A DNA stretch of 64,000 bases from Zoogloea oleivorans (GTDB taxonomy: Bacteria > Pseudomonadota > Gammaproteobacteria > Burkholderiales > Rhodocyclaceae): positions 1 through 64,000 of the forward strand of contig NZ_SDKK01000006.1 in NCBI RefSeq assembly GCF_008107625.1, written 5' to 3'. A program made the position numbers and the translations under genes. Below the pieces are notes generated by a model. The model had not been told where the DNA came from and made no database searches. It saw only the letters and a program-made list of their open reading frames with translations. Below are positions 56,001 through 64,000 of the stretch, one piece after another. How positions within the stretch are numbered: position 1 is the first letter of the stretch; each line of letters begins with the position of its first letter.

Positions 56001-57046
56001 CAGGTTTTCTCCCCTTCAAGACGGCCAAGACGCATCAAGAGGATCTTGGAGAGCGCCAGAACCACAAAGGTTACAAAAAACAGGATCAAACCCAAGGCAA
56101 TCAGTGAGGACACATGCAAATCGGACGACGCTTCGGCAAACTCGTTCGCCAGCGTGGAAGCGATGCTGTTGCCCGCCTCATACAGGGACGGACTAATCCG
56201 ATGAGCATTGCCAATAACAAAGGTTACCGCCATCGTCTCACCCAGTGCTCGCCCCAGGCCAAGCATCACGCCACCGATCACGCCCACCCGGGTGTACGGC
56301 AAAACAACGTTCCACACGACCTCCCAGGTAGTGGCTCCCAGGCCGTAAGCCGACTCCTTGAGAATCCCGGGCACAACCTCAAAAACGTCGCGCATGACCG
56401 ACGCAATGAACGGAATAACCATCACGGACAAAATCAAGCCGGCAGAAAGGATGCCGATTCCGTTCTTCGGCCCCTGAAAAAGGCCACCAATGAAAGGAAT
56501 ATTTCCCAGAGTGGCCGACAGGAGCGGCTGAACATAATCCGCAAAAAGCGGTGCAAAAACAAACAACCCCCACATGCCGTAGATGATGCTGGGCACAGCA
56601 GCGAGAAGTTCCACCGCAATCCCCAAAGGTCCACGCAAGCTGGGGGGGCAGAGCTCGGTTAGGAACAGCGCAATACCGAAGCTAACGGGAATAGCGACAA
56701 ACAGAGCGATGAAGGACGTGCTGAGCGTGCCATACACAGAGATCAGGCCACCAAACTTGTCGGTGACCGGATTCCAGTCGGCGCTAAAGGGAAATCCTGC
56801 ACCAAACTCCTTTAGTGCGGGCCAAGCTCCGTAGAGCAAAGCCCCAAGGATGGCAACAAGAATGGCCAGAACCGAGAACGCAAAAAAACGAGTGACCTGA
56901 TGGAAAAGCGCATCCTGAAAACGCTGAGCCTGCATCCGGTCGCGAGGCGGACTCGGCGGCCTCACTCCGGTCGCAGCGCCAGCCAGGCCGGCTTCGCCTA
57001 TTTCGAGGGCGCCCCCCGAACCGAGAACTGAGCTATGGGAAGACAT
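56000..57046 (-). CDS. pstC: Phosphate ABC transporter permease PstC
   Basis: A 348-residue permease with six transmembrane helices and the EAA loop [32 protein letters not shown]. The N-terminus has about 40 extra hydrophilic residues before the first helix; an internal ATG (MQAQRFQD) would give a 311-residue protein closer to family length, so the start is not certain. It lies 90 bp downstream of the disrupted pstS and now depends on read-through of the IS element or on an outward promoter. Confidence 0.94.
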   Translation of the reverse strand: MSSHSSVLGSGGALEIGEAGLAGAATGVRPPSPPRDRMQAQRFQDALFHQVTRFFAFSVLAILVAILGALLYGAWPALKEFGAGFPFSADWNPVTDKFGGLISVYGTLSTSFIALFVAIPVSFGIALFLTELCPPSLRGPLGIAVELLAAVPSIIYGMWGLFVFAPLFADYVQPLLSATLGNIPFIGGLFQGPKNGIGILSAGLILSVMVIPFIASVMRDVFEVVPGILKESAYGLGATTWEVVWNVVLPYTRVGVIGGVMLGLGRALGETMAVTFVIGNAHRISPSLYEAGNSIASTLANEFAEASSDLHVSSLIALGLILFFVTFVVLALSKILLMRLGRLEGEKT

Positions 57047-57910
57047 TGCGGTTCACCGTTTGATTAACCGAAGAAACAAAACACGGATGGAAGAACGACA
57101 CCTGGCCGTTCACCCATCCGTTCGAGAAACAAAAGCTTACTTCAGGATGGGATTTCCAGATGCATCCTTCAAGGAAGTGCGCCAGGCAGCATCGATCTGC
57201 TTGACCAGAGCTGCCGGCAGCGGAACGTAGTCGAGCTCCTCGGCCGTCTTCTGGCCGTTCTTGAAGGCCCAGTCGAAGAACTTGACTACCTCAGCGCCCT
57301 TGGCGGCATCAACCTGCACTTTGTGCATCAACACAAAACTAGCACCAGTGATGGGCCAGCTAGTCTTGCCGGGCTGCTCGGTCAGGATTTCACCAAAGCC
57401 AGGAACCTTGCTCCACTCGGCGAAAGCGGCTGCAGCCTGGAATGTCAGGTCATCCGGCTGAACGTATTCACCCGCCTTGTTCTTCAGCGCGAGATGGGTC
57501 ATCTTGTTTTTCTTGGCGTATGCATATTCCACATAGCCAATACCGCCCTTGATACGCTGAACGTAAGAAGCCACGCCCTCGTTACCCTTGCCGCCCACCC
57601 CTTCAGGCCACTGAACAGCCGTACCTGCACCAATCTTGTCTTTCCATTCAACACTCACTTTAGACAAGTAATTGGTAAACAGGAAGGTCGTACCAGAGCC
57701 ATCGGCGCGACGAACCACCGTAATATTTTCGTCAGGCAGCTTAACGCCTGCGTTCAGGGCAACGATCGCCGGATCGTTCCACTTCTTGATCTTGCCGAGA
57801 TAGATGTCAGCGAGCAGTGCGCCATTCATCTTCATCTGGCCAGGCGTAACACCTTCCAGATTAACAACGGGAACAACGCCACCGATGATGGCCGGGAACT
57901 GAACCAGGCC

Positions 57911-57915
57911 GTCCT
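57911..57915 (+). repeat. Target-site duplication, low-coordinate copy
   Basis: GTCCT on the plus strand, directly outside the IS end; an identical copy lies at 59628-59632. Confidence 0.9.
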
Positions 57916-57930
57916 CCTGAATCCGTGGCC
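57916..57930 (+). repeat. IS terminal inverted repeat, low-coordinate end
   Basis: CCTGAATCCGTGGCC reading into the element from the plus strand. It matches the opposite end at 14 of 15 positions. Confidence 0.9.
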
Positions 57931-58140
57931 GCCACTTTCGCGCCTGGCAGGCTGTCCGCATAGCGCCGTGAAATGGGTTTTGAATTGAAACTTGAGCCCG
58001 TATTTCGCATGAAACCGCATCGCCAGACAAAATTGACGCGTGTTTGCACGGCCAAATCCGGGCTTGCGCCGGCTTTCGCTATGGACGGACGAGCGTTCAC
58101 CTGCCTGGCGGCATCGAATGGCGACCCACGGGGAAGTGCC

Positions 58141-59499
58141 TCAGCCGGAGAACTGGAGCAGGGTCTGGTAGTGACGCTCGAACACGGTGAAGGCGGCGCA
58201 GCGCTGGCCAAGGCCCAAGGTCAGACGCCGGGCATGCGTGATGACGCGGGCGGCGACGCCGATGATTTCCTGCATCACGGTCTTCAGGCGCCGCCGCTTG
58301 GCGGGGTGGCGAACCGGGCTGTCGGGCTCGATCAGGGTCGCCTGGCCGATGGCGCGCAGAATGTTGAAGGCCAGCACGGCCAGGGACAGCACCAGATCGT
58401 TGGTGGCGAATTTGCCCGAAGGCAGGCGCTCCAGGTCCAGATCGGTCTTGAACTCGGAGTGAAACTGCTCATGGGTGCCGTGTGCCTGGTACAGCGCGAC
58501 GATCTCGGCGACGGGCAGTTCAAGGCTGGTGAGCCAGCCTTCGATCTCGAGATCGGGCATCAGTAGGATCTGGCCGTCGCGATCGATCGTGCGCTCAATC
58601 AGATGCATCACCCGGTGCATCGTGACTTTGGTCCCGGCGAATTTGCGGGTGAGGGGTTCGACAACGTACGTTTCGCGCTTGCCCGCGCGCGGATGCGACC
58701 AGACGGTGGCAGGGTCCGCGGCGAGGCGCTCGTGGAGGGTGGCCACCTTGAAACGGCGCGGGTTCCACTTGACCAGCCAGTCCACCGGCCCCGCTTCGCG
58801 CGCGGCGGCCAGAGCCACGAAGATCGCGGCGCCATCGAAGCCCGAGTCGGCGCGCACCAGGAGCGGCAGCGCCGTCACCGCCCGCGCGCGCGGCAGCAGG
58901 CGGCGCAGGAAATCCGGCGTCTCCGAGGCCGAATGCTGGGTGCCGGGGCGCAGTTCGAGCCCGAGGCAGTAGCCTTCCTCGGCCAGATAGCCGGCAATCG
59001 GCGCATAGCCGTCGAAGCCCATGTAGGTGCGCCCCACGCCTTCCTTCTTCGTGCCGCTGTTGTCGAGGGTGAAGACATCGAAGTCCAGCGCCAGATGGCC
59101 GGTGGAGAGCGGCGTGAGGGTCGGTTTGGCGCGCGCCAGGAGGCGCTCGTTGGCCTCGTCCAGCGCCCTCAGTGCGCTGTCGCCGGCCTCGCCCAGGGCG
59201 TCCATGCGTTGGCGCAGCGTCGGCGAGGACGGTACCGTCGAGAGGTCCAGCGCATCGCGGAAGAAGGCGTCGCCGCGCAAGGATTCGATGGCGTCAAAGT
59301 CGGACTTCCCGCTGCACAGCAGCCCGACATAGGCCTTGAGCAGAGAACTGGTCCCAATGCCCCCCTTGCCGGCAATGGGGAAACGCGGATCGATGACCTG
59401 GTCGATCTGCGCAAAGCGCTTGAGGTATTGCCCCACCAGCGACAATCCGGCGTGCGCCGTCAGGTTGTAGGGCAGGCGCTTGATTTGAAAGTCGGGCAT
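58141..59499 (-). CDS. IS1380-family DDE transposase
   Basis: A 452-residue DDE transposase that cuts and joins the element's ends. Family features: the start MPDFQIKRLPYNLTAHAGL, the first catalytic aspartate in LDFDVFTLDNSGTKKEGV, the second in LLVRADSGFDGAAIF, and the glutamate in HEQFHSEFKTDLDLERLPSGKF, which also resembles the YREK signature. Length matches intact members, with no frameshift. The start ATG 59499 has no strong ribosome-binding site, typical for poorly expressed transposases. A long open frame on the other strand (58603-59730) is a by-product of high GC. Confidence 0.95.
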   Translation of the reverse strand: MPDFQIKRLPYNLTAHAGLSLVGQYLKRFAQIDQVIDPRFPIAGKGGIGTSSLLKAYVGLLCSGKSDFDAIESLRGDAFFRDALDLSTVPSSPTLRQRMDALGEAGDSALRALDEANERLLARAKPTLTPLSTGHLALDFDVFTLDNSGTKKEGVGRTYMGFDGYAPIAGYLAEEGYCLGLELRPGTQHSASETPDFLRRLLPRARAVTALPLLVRADSGFDGAAIFVALAAAREAGPVDWLVKWNPRRFKVATLHERLAADPATVWSHPRAGKRETYVVEPLTRKFAGTKVTMHRVMHLIERTIDRDGQILLMPDLEIEGWLTSLELPVAEIVALYQAHGTHEQFHSEFKTDLDLERLPSGKFATNDLVLSLAVLAFNILRAIGQATLIEPDSPVRHPAKRRRLKTVMQEIIGVAARVITHARRLTLGLGQRCAAFTVFERHYQTLLQFSG

Positions 59500-59612
59500 G
59501 GCGGCGGTGGCGGGGGCAAGGCCGTCATTATCTCAAATGCCCGCCGACTTCACCCGGCGGGTGAGCGGAAAAACGCCCGGAACCCGTGCCAGTCAAGGGA
59601 TTGGGCGGTTCT

Positions 59613-59627
59613 GGTCACGGATTCAGG
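59613..59627 (-). repeat. IS terminal inverted repeat, high-coordinate end
   Basis: CCTGAATCCGTGACC reading into the element from the minus strand; one mismatch to the other end. Confidence 0.9.
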
Positions 59628-59632
59628 GTCCT
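59628..59632 (+). repeat. Target-site duplication, high-coordinate copy
   Basis: GTCCT, identical to 57911-57915; on the coding strand AGGAC within codons 87-88 of pstS. Confidence 0.9.
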
Positions 59633-59988
59633 TTTCAAGGTCTTCAGCCTTGAGCGGCATGTCGGAAGCACCGAAATCTACCGTTCTTGCCTTGATCTGC
59701 TTGATGCCACCACCTGAACCGATCGACTGATAGTTGAGACCAGCACCGGTCTTGGCCTTGTAAATCTCAGCCCACTTTGAGTAGATGGGGTACGGGAAGG
59801 TCGCCCCGGCACCAGTAATGTCAGCAGCCTGTGCGACAGCAGCGCCACTCAGGGCAACAACGAGGGAACAGGTGCGAATGAAACCTTGCATGAAATTCTC
59901 CATCTGAGAGAGGAACCGCAAAAGCAGCGGACAGCCTACAAAACAAACCCGGCGGCAAACTGGACTAAACAGTCTGGCACCGGGTTGG

Positions 59989-60022
59989 ATTCTACGACTT
60001 GAAAATTTCAGATTTGTTACAT
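59989..60022 (-). promoter_or_regulatory. Pho-box-like promoter of pstS
   Basis: On the minus strand, ATGTAACAAATCTGAAAT (60022-60005) resembles a Pho box: two 7-base halves (compare CTGTCAT) around an AAAT spacer, about 11 of 14 half-site positions matching. TAGAAT (59994-59989) lies 10 bases downstream, the expected -10 position when PhoB replaces the -35 contact. The site is entirely between glmM and pstS and about 115 bp before the pstS start. Confidence 0.6.
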
Positions 60023-60040
60023 GTCGCACCGCAACAACAT

Positions 60041-61393
60041 TCAGACAGCCACGGACCTCACGACTTCAGCCAGACCGTGGGCAATCCGGTCAACCATGGC
60101 AGGATCACTCCCCTCAACCATCACCCGAAGCAATGGCTCGGTTCCCGAAGGACGCAGAAGAACACGTCCGCTACCCGCCAACTCCGCTGTCGCGGCTTGA
60201 ACAGCGTCAGCAATCGCAGCACTGCTCGACCATGCAAATCCAGCCTTCATGGGAACATTGACCAGTTTCTGAGGATAAAAAACCAGATCGGAGCACATTT
60301 CCTTGAGCGTCGCATTCTCCTGGCGCAACGCTGCGAGCACCTGCAGGCCAGCGATGATGCCATCTCCGGTCGTATGCCGATCCAGGCAGATGATGTGACC
60401 AGAATTTTCTCCACCAAGCCTCCAGCCCTTTTCGTGCATCATTTCAAGCACATAGCGATCTCCAACTTTCGCGCGAGCAAAGGGAAGACCAAGGCGCCCA
60501 ATCGCATGCTCGAAACCCAGATTACTCATCAGCGTGCCAACCACGCCGTTTGCTGAACCTGCGGCCTTGGCAGCCTTGGCGATCACATAAAGGAGCTTGT
60601 CACCGTCGTAAATTTCTCCTTCGGCATCGACCATGACAATACGGTCGCCGTCACCATCAAGAGCAATTCCCAGATCTGCACCACTCTTCAGCACGGCATC
60701 CCTGAGAGCCTGGGGTGCAGTCGCCCCTACCTTGTCATTGATGTTGATGCCGTTTGGCTCAACGCCAACCAGAACCAACTCGGCGCCCAACTCGTGAAAG
60801 ACCTTCGGAGCAACCATGTAGGCCGCGCCATGGGCGCAGTCAAGGGCAATTTTCAAACCGCGCAGATCAAGTTCGTTCGGAAACGTGCTCTTGCAAAATT
60901 CCACGTAGCGCCCTCGGGCATCGTCGATCCGCTGCGCCTTGCCCAGACGGGACGAAGGCTCACAGCCCATCGGCTCATCCAGCCGAGCCTCCATCTCAAG
61001 CTCGACAGCATCCGGCAACTTCGTCCCGGCGGCCGAGAAAAACTTGATTCCGTTATCCTGAAACGGATTGTGCGATGCAGATATTACGACCCCAGCCTGA
61101 AGGCGCAGAGCCCTGGTCAGATAGGCAATTGCCGGAGTCGGCAGCGGTCCGGCAAGATACACATCCACACCTGCAGCAGAAAATCCGGCCTCCAGCGTTG
61201 ACTCAAGCATATAACCGGAAATCCGTGTGTCCTTGCCGATGATCACGGCGGGACGTTCACCTGCACGCAAATGCTCATGGGCAATCAAGGTCTTCCCCGC
61301 TGCGTAACCAAGACGCAGGCAGAAGTCCGGCGTAATTGGCGCCTCCCCGACACAGCCACGCACGCCATCCGTTCCAAAATACCGTCGAGACAT
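60041..61393 (-). CDS. glmM: Phosphoglucosamine mutase
   Basis: A 450-residue cytosolic enzyme that converts glucosamine 6-phosphate to glucosamine 1-phosphate for UDP-GlcNAc, peptidoglycan and LPS synthesis. The active-site serine loop [16 protein letters not shown], the metal loop [11 protein letters not shown], the sugar-binding GGENSGHII and the phosphate-binding [15 protein letters not shown] are all present. ATG 61393 ([10 protein letters not shown]) has a strong GAGGGGG site; the frame extends 8 codons further. It follows folP by 30 bp and forms the usual ftsH-folP-glmM series. Confidence 0.97.
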   Translation of the reverse strand: MSRRYFGTDGVRGCVGEAPITPDFCLRLGYAAGKTLIAHEHLRAGERPAVIIGKDTRISGYMLESTLEAGFSAAGVDVYLAGPLPTPAIAYLTRALRLQAGVVISASHNPFQDNGIKFFSAAGTKLPDAVELEMEARLDEPMGCEPSSRLGKAQRIDDARGRYVEFCKSTFPNELDLRGLKIALDCAHGAAYMVAPKVFHELGAELVLVGVEPNGININDKVGATAPQALRDAVLKSGADLGIALDGDGDRIVMVDAEGEIYDGDKLLYVIAKAAKAAGSANGVVGTLMSNLGFEHAIGRLGLPFARAKVGDRYVLEMMHEKGWRLGGENSGHIICLDRHTTGDGIIAGLQVLAALRQENATLKEMCSDLVFYPQKLVNVPMKAGFAWSSSAAIADAVQAATAELAGSGRVLLRPSGTEPLLRVMVEGSDPAMVDRIAHGLAEVVRSVAV

Positions 61394-61423
61394 TTTTCCC
61401 CCTCGCTTAAGCTTCACAACTTG

Positions 61424-62278
61424 TCATTTTTCCGCACCAAACCCGCTCGACGTTCTATCCAGCGCACTCCAGAGACGAACCACATCCCGGGTCGCCCTGA
61501 CGTCATGGGTACGAACAATGCGTGCACCGCGCTGAATTGCCACAAGCGCAGCCGCTGCACCGGCAACCACCCGTTCATTCACATCGCGCCCGGTGATCGC
61601 ACCCAGCATCGTCTTTCGCGACATCCCTACAAGCACGGGATAACCCTCTCCGCCAAAACGTTCAAGCCTGTCCAGAAGCGTCAGATTGTGCTCCAGCGTT
61701 TTTCCGAATCCGAAGCCTGGATCCAGCAGGATGCGATCCGGCGACACGCCAGATTTGACCAGCAAGCTTACCCGCTCACAAAGGAAATCTTTCACCTCCA
61801 CAAATACATCACCATAGTGTGGAGCGGCCTGCATCGTACCCGGCTCACCCTGCATATGCATAACGCAAAGTGCGACATTGCTGGCACAAACGGCCTGCAA
61901 AGCGCCGGGGAGACGAAAAGCGGCAATATCGTTTATCAAATCGGCGCCTGCACGAATCGACTCGCGCATCACCGCAGCCTTGACGGTGTCAACCGAGAGT
62001 GGCACACCGAACCCGGCTAGCGCCTCAACCAGCGGGACGACCCTGTCCAACTCTTCCTGCTCCGATACCGCTCGTGCCCCAGGCCTTGACGACTCACCAC
62101 CGATGTCCAGCAGATCCGCCCCCTCCTCCACCGCACACTCAGCCGACCGAATTGCGGCATCCAGACTCCGGCAGCCATCACCGGAAAACGAATCAGACGT
62201 CACATTGATAATGGCCATGATCTTCGGTTGAGAAAGATCCAGGCGAAAACGACCACAGGAAAGAATTGAATGCATCAT
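61424..62278 (-). CDS. folP: Dihydropteroate synthase
   Basis: A 284-residue TIM-barrel enzyme joining p-aminobenzoate to dihydropterin pyrophosphate in folate synthesis; the target of sulfonamides. The pterin-phosphate loop reads MAIINVTSDSFSGDG, a variant of the usual NVTPDSFSDGG in which proline is replaced by serine and the SDGG part is altered. Other motifs, DIGGESSRPGA, LLDPGFGFGKTLEHN and GMSRKTMLG, are standard. Start is ATG 62278 or 62275 (two adjacent ATGs); the frame goes further but family length supports these. The loop change lies where sulfonamide-resistance changes occur, but nothing can be concluded without comparison to relatives. Confidence 0.95.
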   Translation of the reverse strand: MMHSILSCGRFRLDLSQPKIMAIINVTSDSFSGDGCRSLDAAIRSAECAVEEGADLLDIGGESSRPGARAVSEQEELDRVVPLVEALAGFGVPLSVDTVKAAVMRESIRAGADLINDIAAFRLPGALQAVCASNVALCVMHMQGEPGTMQAAPHYGDVFVEVKDFLCERVSLLVKSGVSPDRILLDPGFGFGKTLEHNLTLLDRLERFGGEGYPVLVGMSRKTMLGAITGRDVNERVVAGAAAALVAIQRGARIVRTHDVRATRDVVRLWSALDRTSSGFGAEK

Positions 62279-62297
62279 GCGCTTTATCAAATGAAGA

Positions 62298-62317
62298 GGC
62301 CGGCGTTTCAGCCGGCC
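62298..62317 (-). other. Hairpin between ftsH and folP
   Basis: GGCCGGC (62298-62304) pairs with GCCGGCC (62311-62317). On the minus strand it is followed by TCTTCATTTG, too poor in U for a clear terminator; it may attenuate read-through from ftsH to folP. Confidence 0.4.
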
Positions 62318-62340
62318 CAAAGATGCGTTGGAAGTGCCTG

Positions 62341-64000
62341 TTAAGCTACAGGCGCAGCTGCCGTTGGGGCAGCTGGAGGAGAGTCGTCACTCGGGCGACG
62401 AGGCGCTTGCGAAGAAGGCTTTGGAGGACGCGGTGCGTTACCCGCCATGATGTCGTTGATCTGGTCCGCATCAATGGTTTCCAGCTCAAGCAGCGCCGCA
62501 GTCATTGCCTCGACCTTGTCGCGGTTTTCCTCGATCAGGCGGCGCGCCAACGCGTACTGCTGGTCGAGCATCCGGCGAATTTCTGCATCCACCTTCTGAA
62601 GCGTGGCTTCGGACATGTTCTTGTGCGTCGTCACAGAACGCCCGAGGAAGACTTCTCCATCTTCCTCGCCGTACACCATCGGCCCAAGGTTGTCGGACAT
62701 CCCCCACTGCGTCACCATGCGGCGTGCCAGATCGGTTGCACGCTGAAAATCATTCGACGCACCAGTGGTCATTTGATTCATGAAAATCTCTTCCGCAATA
62801 CGGCCGCCGAACAAGACGGCGATCGTCTGCAGCAGACGCTCACGGTCCTGGCTGTAGCGGTCCTGCTCGGGCAGTTGCATGGTCACACCCAATGCACGAC
62901 CACGCGGAATGATGGTGACCTTGTGAACCGGGTCGGTTTTGGTCAGACACTTGGCGACCACCGCATGACCCGACTCATGATAGGCAGTATTCCGCCGCTC
63001 TTCCTCGGGCATGACCATCGAGCGCCGCTCAGCACCCATCATGATTTTGTCCTTGGCGCGCTCGAAGTCGTCCATATCGACGACACGCTTGCTTCCGCGT
63101 GCGGCAAAAAGAGCGGCCTCATTCACCAGGTTGGCAAGATCCGCACCGGCAAAACCGGGACAGCCGCGAGCCAGAATCATCGCATCGACGTCAGGAGCAA
63201 TCGGCACCTTGCGCATGTGCACACGCAGGATCTGCTCACGCCCGCGGATATCGGGCAAGGGCACAACTACCTGACGGTCGAAACGACCGGGACGCAGCAA
63301 GGCCGGATCGAGTACGTCGGGACGGTTGGTAGCCGCAATCACGATGACACCGGAAACGCCCTCAAAACCATCCATCTCGACAAGAAGCTGGTTGAGCGTT
63401 TGTTCCCGCTCATCGTTGCCGCCGCCCAGACCTGCACCACGCTGACGGCCCACCGCATCGATTTCATCGATAAAAATGATACATGGCGCCTGCTTCTTCG
63501 CTTGCTCGAACATGTCGCGAACGCGGGCAGCACCTACGCCAACGAACATCTCGACAAAATCGGAACCCGAGATGGAAAAGAACGGCACCTTGGCTTCACC
63601 GGCAATGGCCTTGGCCAGCAAAGTCTTGCCCGTACCCGGCGAGCCGACCATCAGGACGCCCTTCGGAATATGGCCGCCCAACTTCTGAAACTTGGACGGG
63701 TCCCGCAGGAACTCAACCAGTTCGGCGACCTCATCCTTGGCCTCGTCACAACCGGCCACATCAGCAAATGTCACCGTGTTGGCCGATTCGTCGAGCATCT
63801 TGGCTTTCGACTTTCCGAAGGAAAATGCGCCACCACGCCCGCCACCCTGCATTTGTCGCATGAAGAATACCCACACGCCGATCAGCAGGACCATCGGGAA
63901 CCAGGAGACAAAGATGTTCATCAGGAAGGACTGCTCCTCCTCTGGCTTGGCTGCAGTGACCTTGACGCCAAAACGCATCAGATCGCCAACCATCCAGATA
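62341..64000 (-). CDS. ftsH: ATP-dependent zinc metalloprotease FtsH (5' end outside the window)
   Basis: About 552 C-terminal residues of the membrane-anchored AAA protease that removes misassembled membrane proteins and regulators such as LpxC in E. coli. The frame is open to the right edge; the missing part is about 90 residues with the first membrane helix and most of the periplasmic domain. Visible are the second helix ([19 protein letters not shown]), Walker A GSPGTGKT, Walker [12 protein letters not shown], the second region of homology near [21 protein letters not shown], and the zinc site HESGH. The C-terminal tail is rich in Pro, Ala and Ser. First gene of the ftsH-folP-glmM group as far as can be seen. 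Confidence 0.97.
   Translation of the reverse strand, partial: IWMVGDLMRFGVKVTAAKPEEEQSFLMNIFVSWFPMVLLIGVWVFFMRQMQGGGRGGAFSFGKSKAKMLDESANTVTFADVAGCDEAKDEVAELVEFLRDPSKFQKLGGHIPKGVLMVGSPGTGKTLLAKAIAGEAKVPFFSISGSDFVEMFVGVGAARVRDMFEQAKKQAPCIIFIDEIDAVGRQRGAGLGGGNDEREQTLNQLLVEMDGFEGVSGVIVIAATNRPDVLDPALLRPGRFDRQVVVPLPDIRGREQILRVHMRKVPIAPDVDAMILARGCPGFAGADLANLVNEAALFAARGSKRVVDMDDFERAKDKIMMGAERRSMVMPEEERRNTAYHESGHAVVAKCLTKTDPVHKVTIIPRGRALGVTMQLPEQDRYSQDRERLLQTIAVLFGGRIAEEIFMNQMTTGASNDFQRATDLARRMVTQWGMSDNLGPMVYGEEDGEVFLGRSVTTHKNMSEATLQKVDAEIRRMLDQQYALARRLIEENRDKVEAMTAALLELETIDADQINDIMAGNAPRPPKPSSQAPRRPSDDSPPAAPTAAAPVA

Larger units (their letters stand above)
57916..59627 (-). mobile_element. IS1380-family insertion sequence in pstS
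   Basis: A complete 1712-bp element with terminal inverted repeats (14 of 15 bases) and a 5-bp direct repeat GTCCT on both sides. It holds one transposase gene in the same direction as pst, about 225 bp of non-coding sequence after it and about 128 bp before it, the latter including a GC-rich hairpin (CCCGCCG 59540-59546 with CGGCGGG 59555-59561). Its GC content is clearly higher than that of pst. All parts look intact, so it is probably still mobile. IS1380-type elements are usually described with 4-bp duplications; here symmetry of the ends fits 5 bp best. Confidence 0.95.
57137..59891 (-). pseudogene. pstS: Phosphate-binding protein PstS, interrupted by an IS1380-family element
   Basis: Two pieces of one gene: codons 1-88 at 59891-59628 and codons 89-345 at 57910-57137, separated by the IS. 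Without the IS and one 5-bp duplication the frame is continuous (EKD joined to GLVQFP) and gives 345 residues, the normal PstS length. The start is ATG 59891 with GGAG six bases upstream; an in-frame ATG 59903 is less likely. A signal peptide (ending AVAQA) and the mature start ADITGAGATFPYPIYSKW are intact, as are phosphate-site segments such as IGSGGGIKQI and RADGSGTTF. The first piece now runs into the IS and stops after 113 codons (59550). The second piece has no credible start. Apart from the insertion there are no stops or frameshifts, so the event is recent. Confidence 0.95.

Noticed and set aside
57137-58030. 297-codon open frame covering the 3' part of pstS as a separate gene
   Set aside because: Its first 40 codons are IS sequence, the start would be TTG without a ribosome-binding site, and there is no signal peptide; it is the back half of a broken gene.
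58603-59730. 375-codon open frame opposite the transposase and crossing the IS end into pstS
   Set aside because: It crosses the insertion junction, so it cannot be an ancestral gene; the real coding strand is the DDE transposase.
1-64000. CRISPR arrays, rRNA genes, prophage or integrative element borders
   Set aside because: No regularly spaced direct repeats, no rRNA sequence, no integrase or phage structural gene seen; the single tRNA gene shows no duplicated 3' end nearby.

Overview
The window looks like a chromosome segment from a GC-rich betaproteobacterium, most likely in the order Rhodocyclales (Zoogloea/Thauera/Azoarcus/Dechloromonas-like). I base this on the core-gene order ftsH-folP-glmM-pst-tpiA-secG-tRNA-Leu-nuoABCDEFGHIJKLMN, the presence of exosortase-A (XrtA) associated biosynthesis genes, and the protein sequences themselves. 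No database was searched, so the taxonomic call is an inference.

Layout. (1) 1-9.3 kb, plus strand: the end of a class II aldolase gene, then three signalling genes. These are a 1556-residue hybrid histidine kinase with two receivers and an HPt domain, an HD-GYP response regulator, and a membrane PAS-GGDEF-EAL protein; together they look like a c-di-GMP signalling block. (2) 9.3-13.9 kb: a minus-strand set (LEA-2/WHy lipoprotein, two tandem beta-hydroxyacid dehydrogenases, a sorbosone/glucose dehydrogenase-like secreted protein), then a plus-strand ybiB/trpD2-like gene. (3) 14.1-21.0 kb: a caspase-family protease gene followed by a 2005-residue protein that joins two alpha/beta-hydrolase modules, an unassigned middle region, a CHAT protease and a helical C-terminus. 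This pair is the best candidate for an undescribed system. (4) 21.1-23.9 kb: assimilatory nitrate reductase nasA, preceded by a sigma-54 -24/-12 element lying inside a perfect 15-bp inverted repeat. (5) 24.0-37.5 kb: XrtA-associated genes (two hydrolases, acyl carrier protein, aminotransferase, GNAT/FemAB-like transferase, glycosyltransferase, AMP ligase, PLP decarboxylase, a second putative glycosyltransferase, Wzx-like flippase, asparagine-synthase-like protein). They suggest production of a modified exopolysaccharide or envelope glycan. No exosortase or PEP-CTERM protein lies in the window. (6) 37.6-52.8 kb, minus strand: a DUF3579 gene and the complete 14-gene complex I operon. (7) 52.9-54.2 kb: tRNA-Leu(GAG), secG, tpiA. 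(8) 54.3-59.9 kb: the phosphate transporter genes pstB, pstA, pstC and pstS. (9) 60.0-64.0 kb: glmM, folP and the 3' part of ftsH.

The clearest mutation is in pstS. An IS1380-family element (57916-59627, 1712 bp, near-perfect terminal repeats, 5-bp target duplication) is inserted after codon 88. Removing the element and one copy of the duplication restores an uninterrupted 345-codon pstS. A Pho-box-like promoter remains upstream of the broken gene. The strain has therefore probably lost this high-affinity phosphate-binding protein and may express its phosphate-starvation genes constitutively, unless another PstS exists elsewhere.

Base composition differs visibly along the window: the first 24 kb is very GC-rich with few A/T third positions, whereas the nuo and pst regions are much more balanced. 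The IS element is again GC-rich relative to the pst genes around it.
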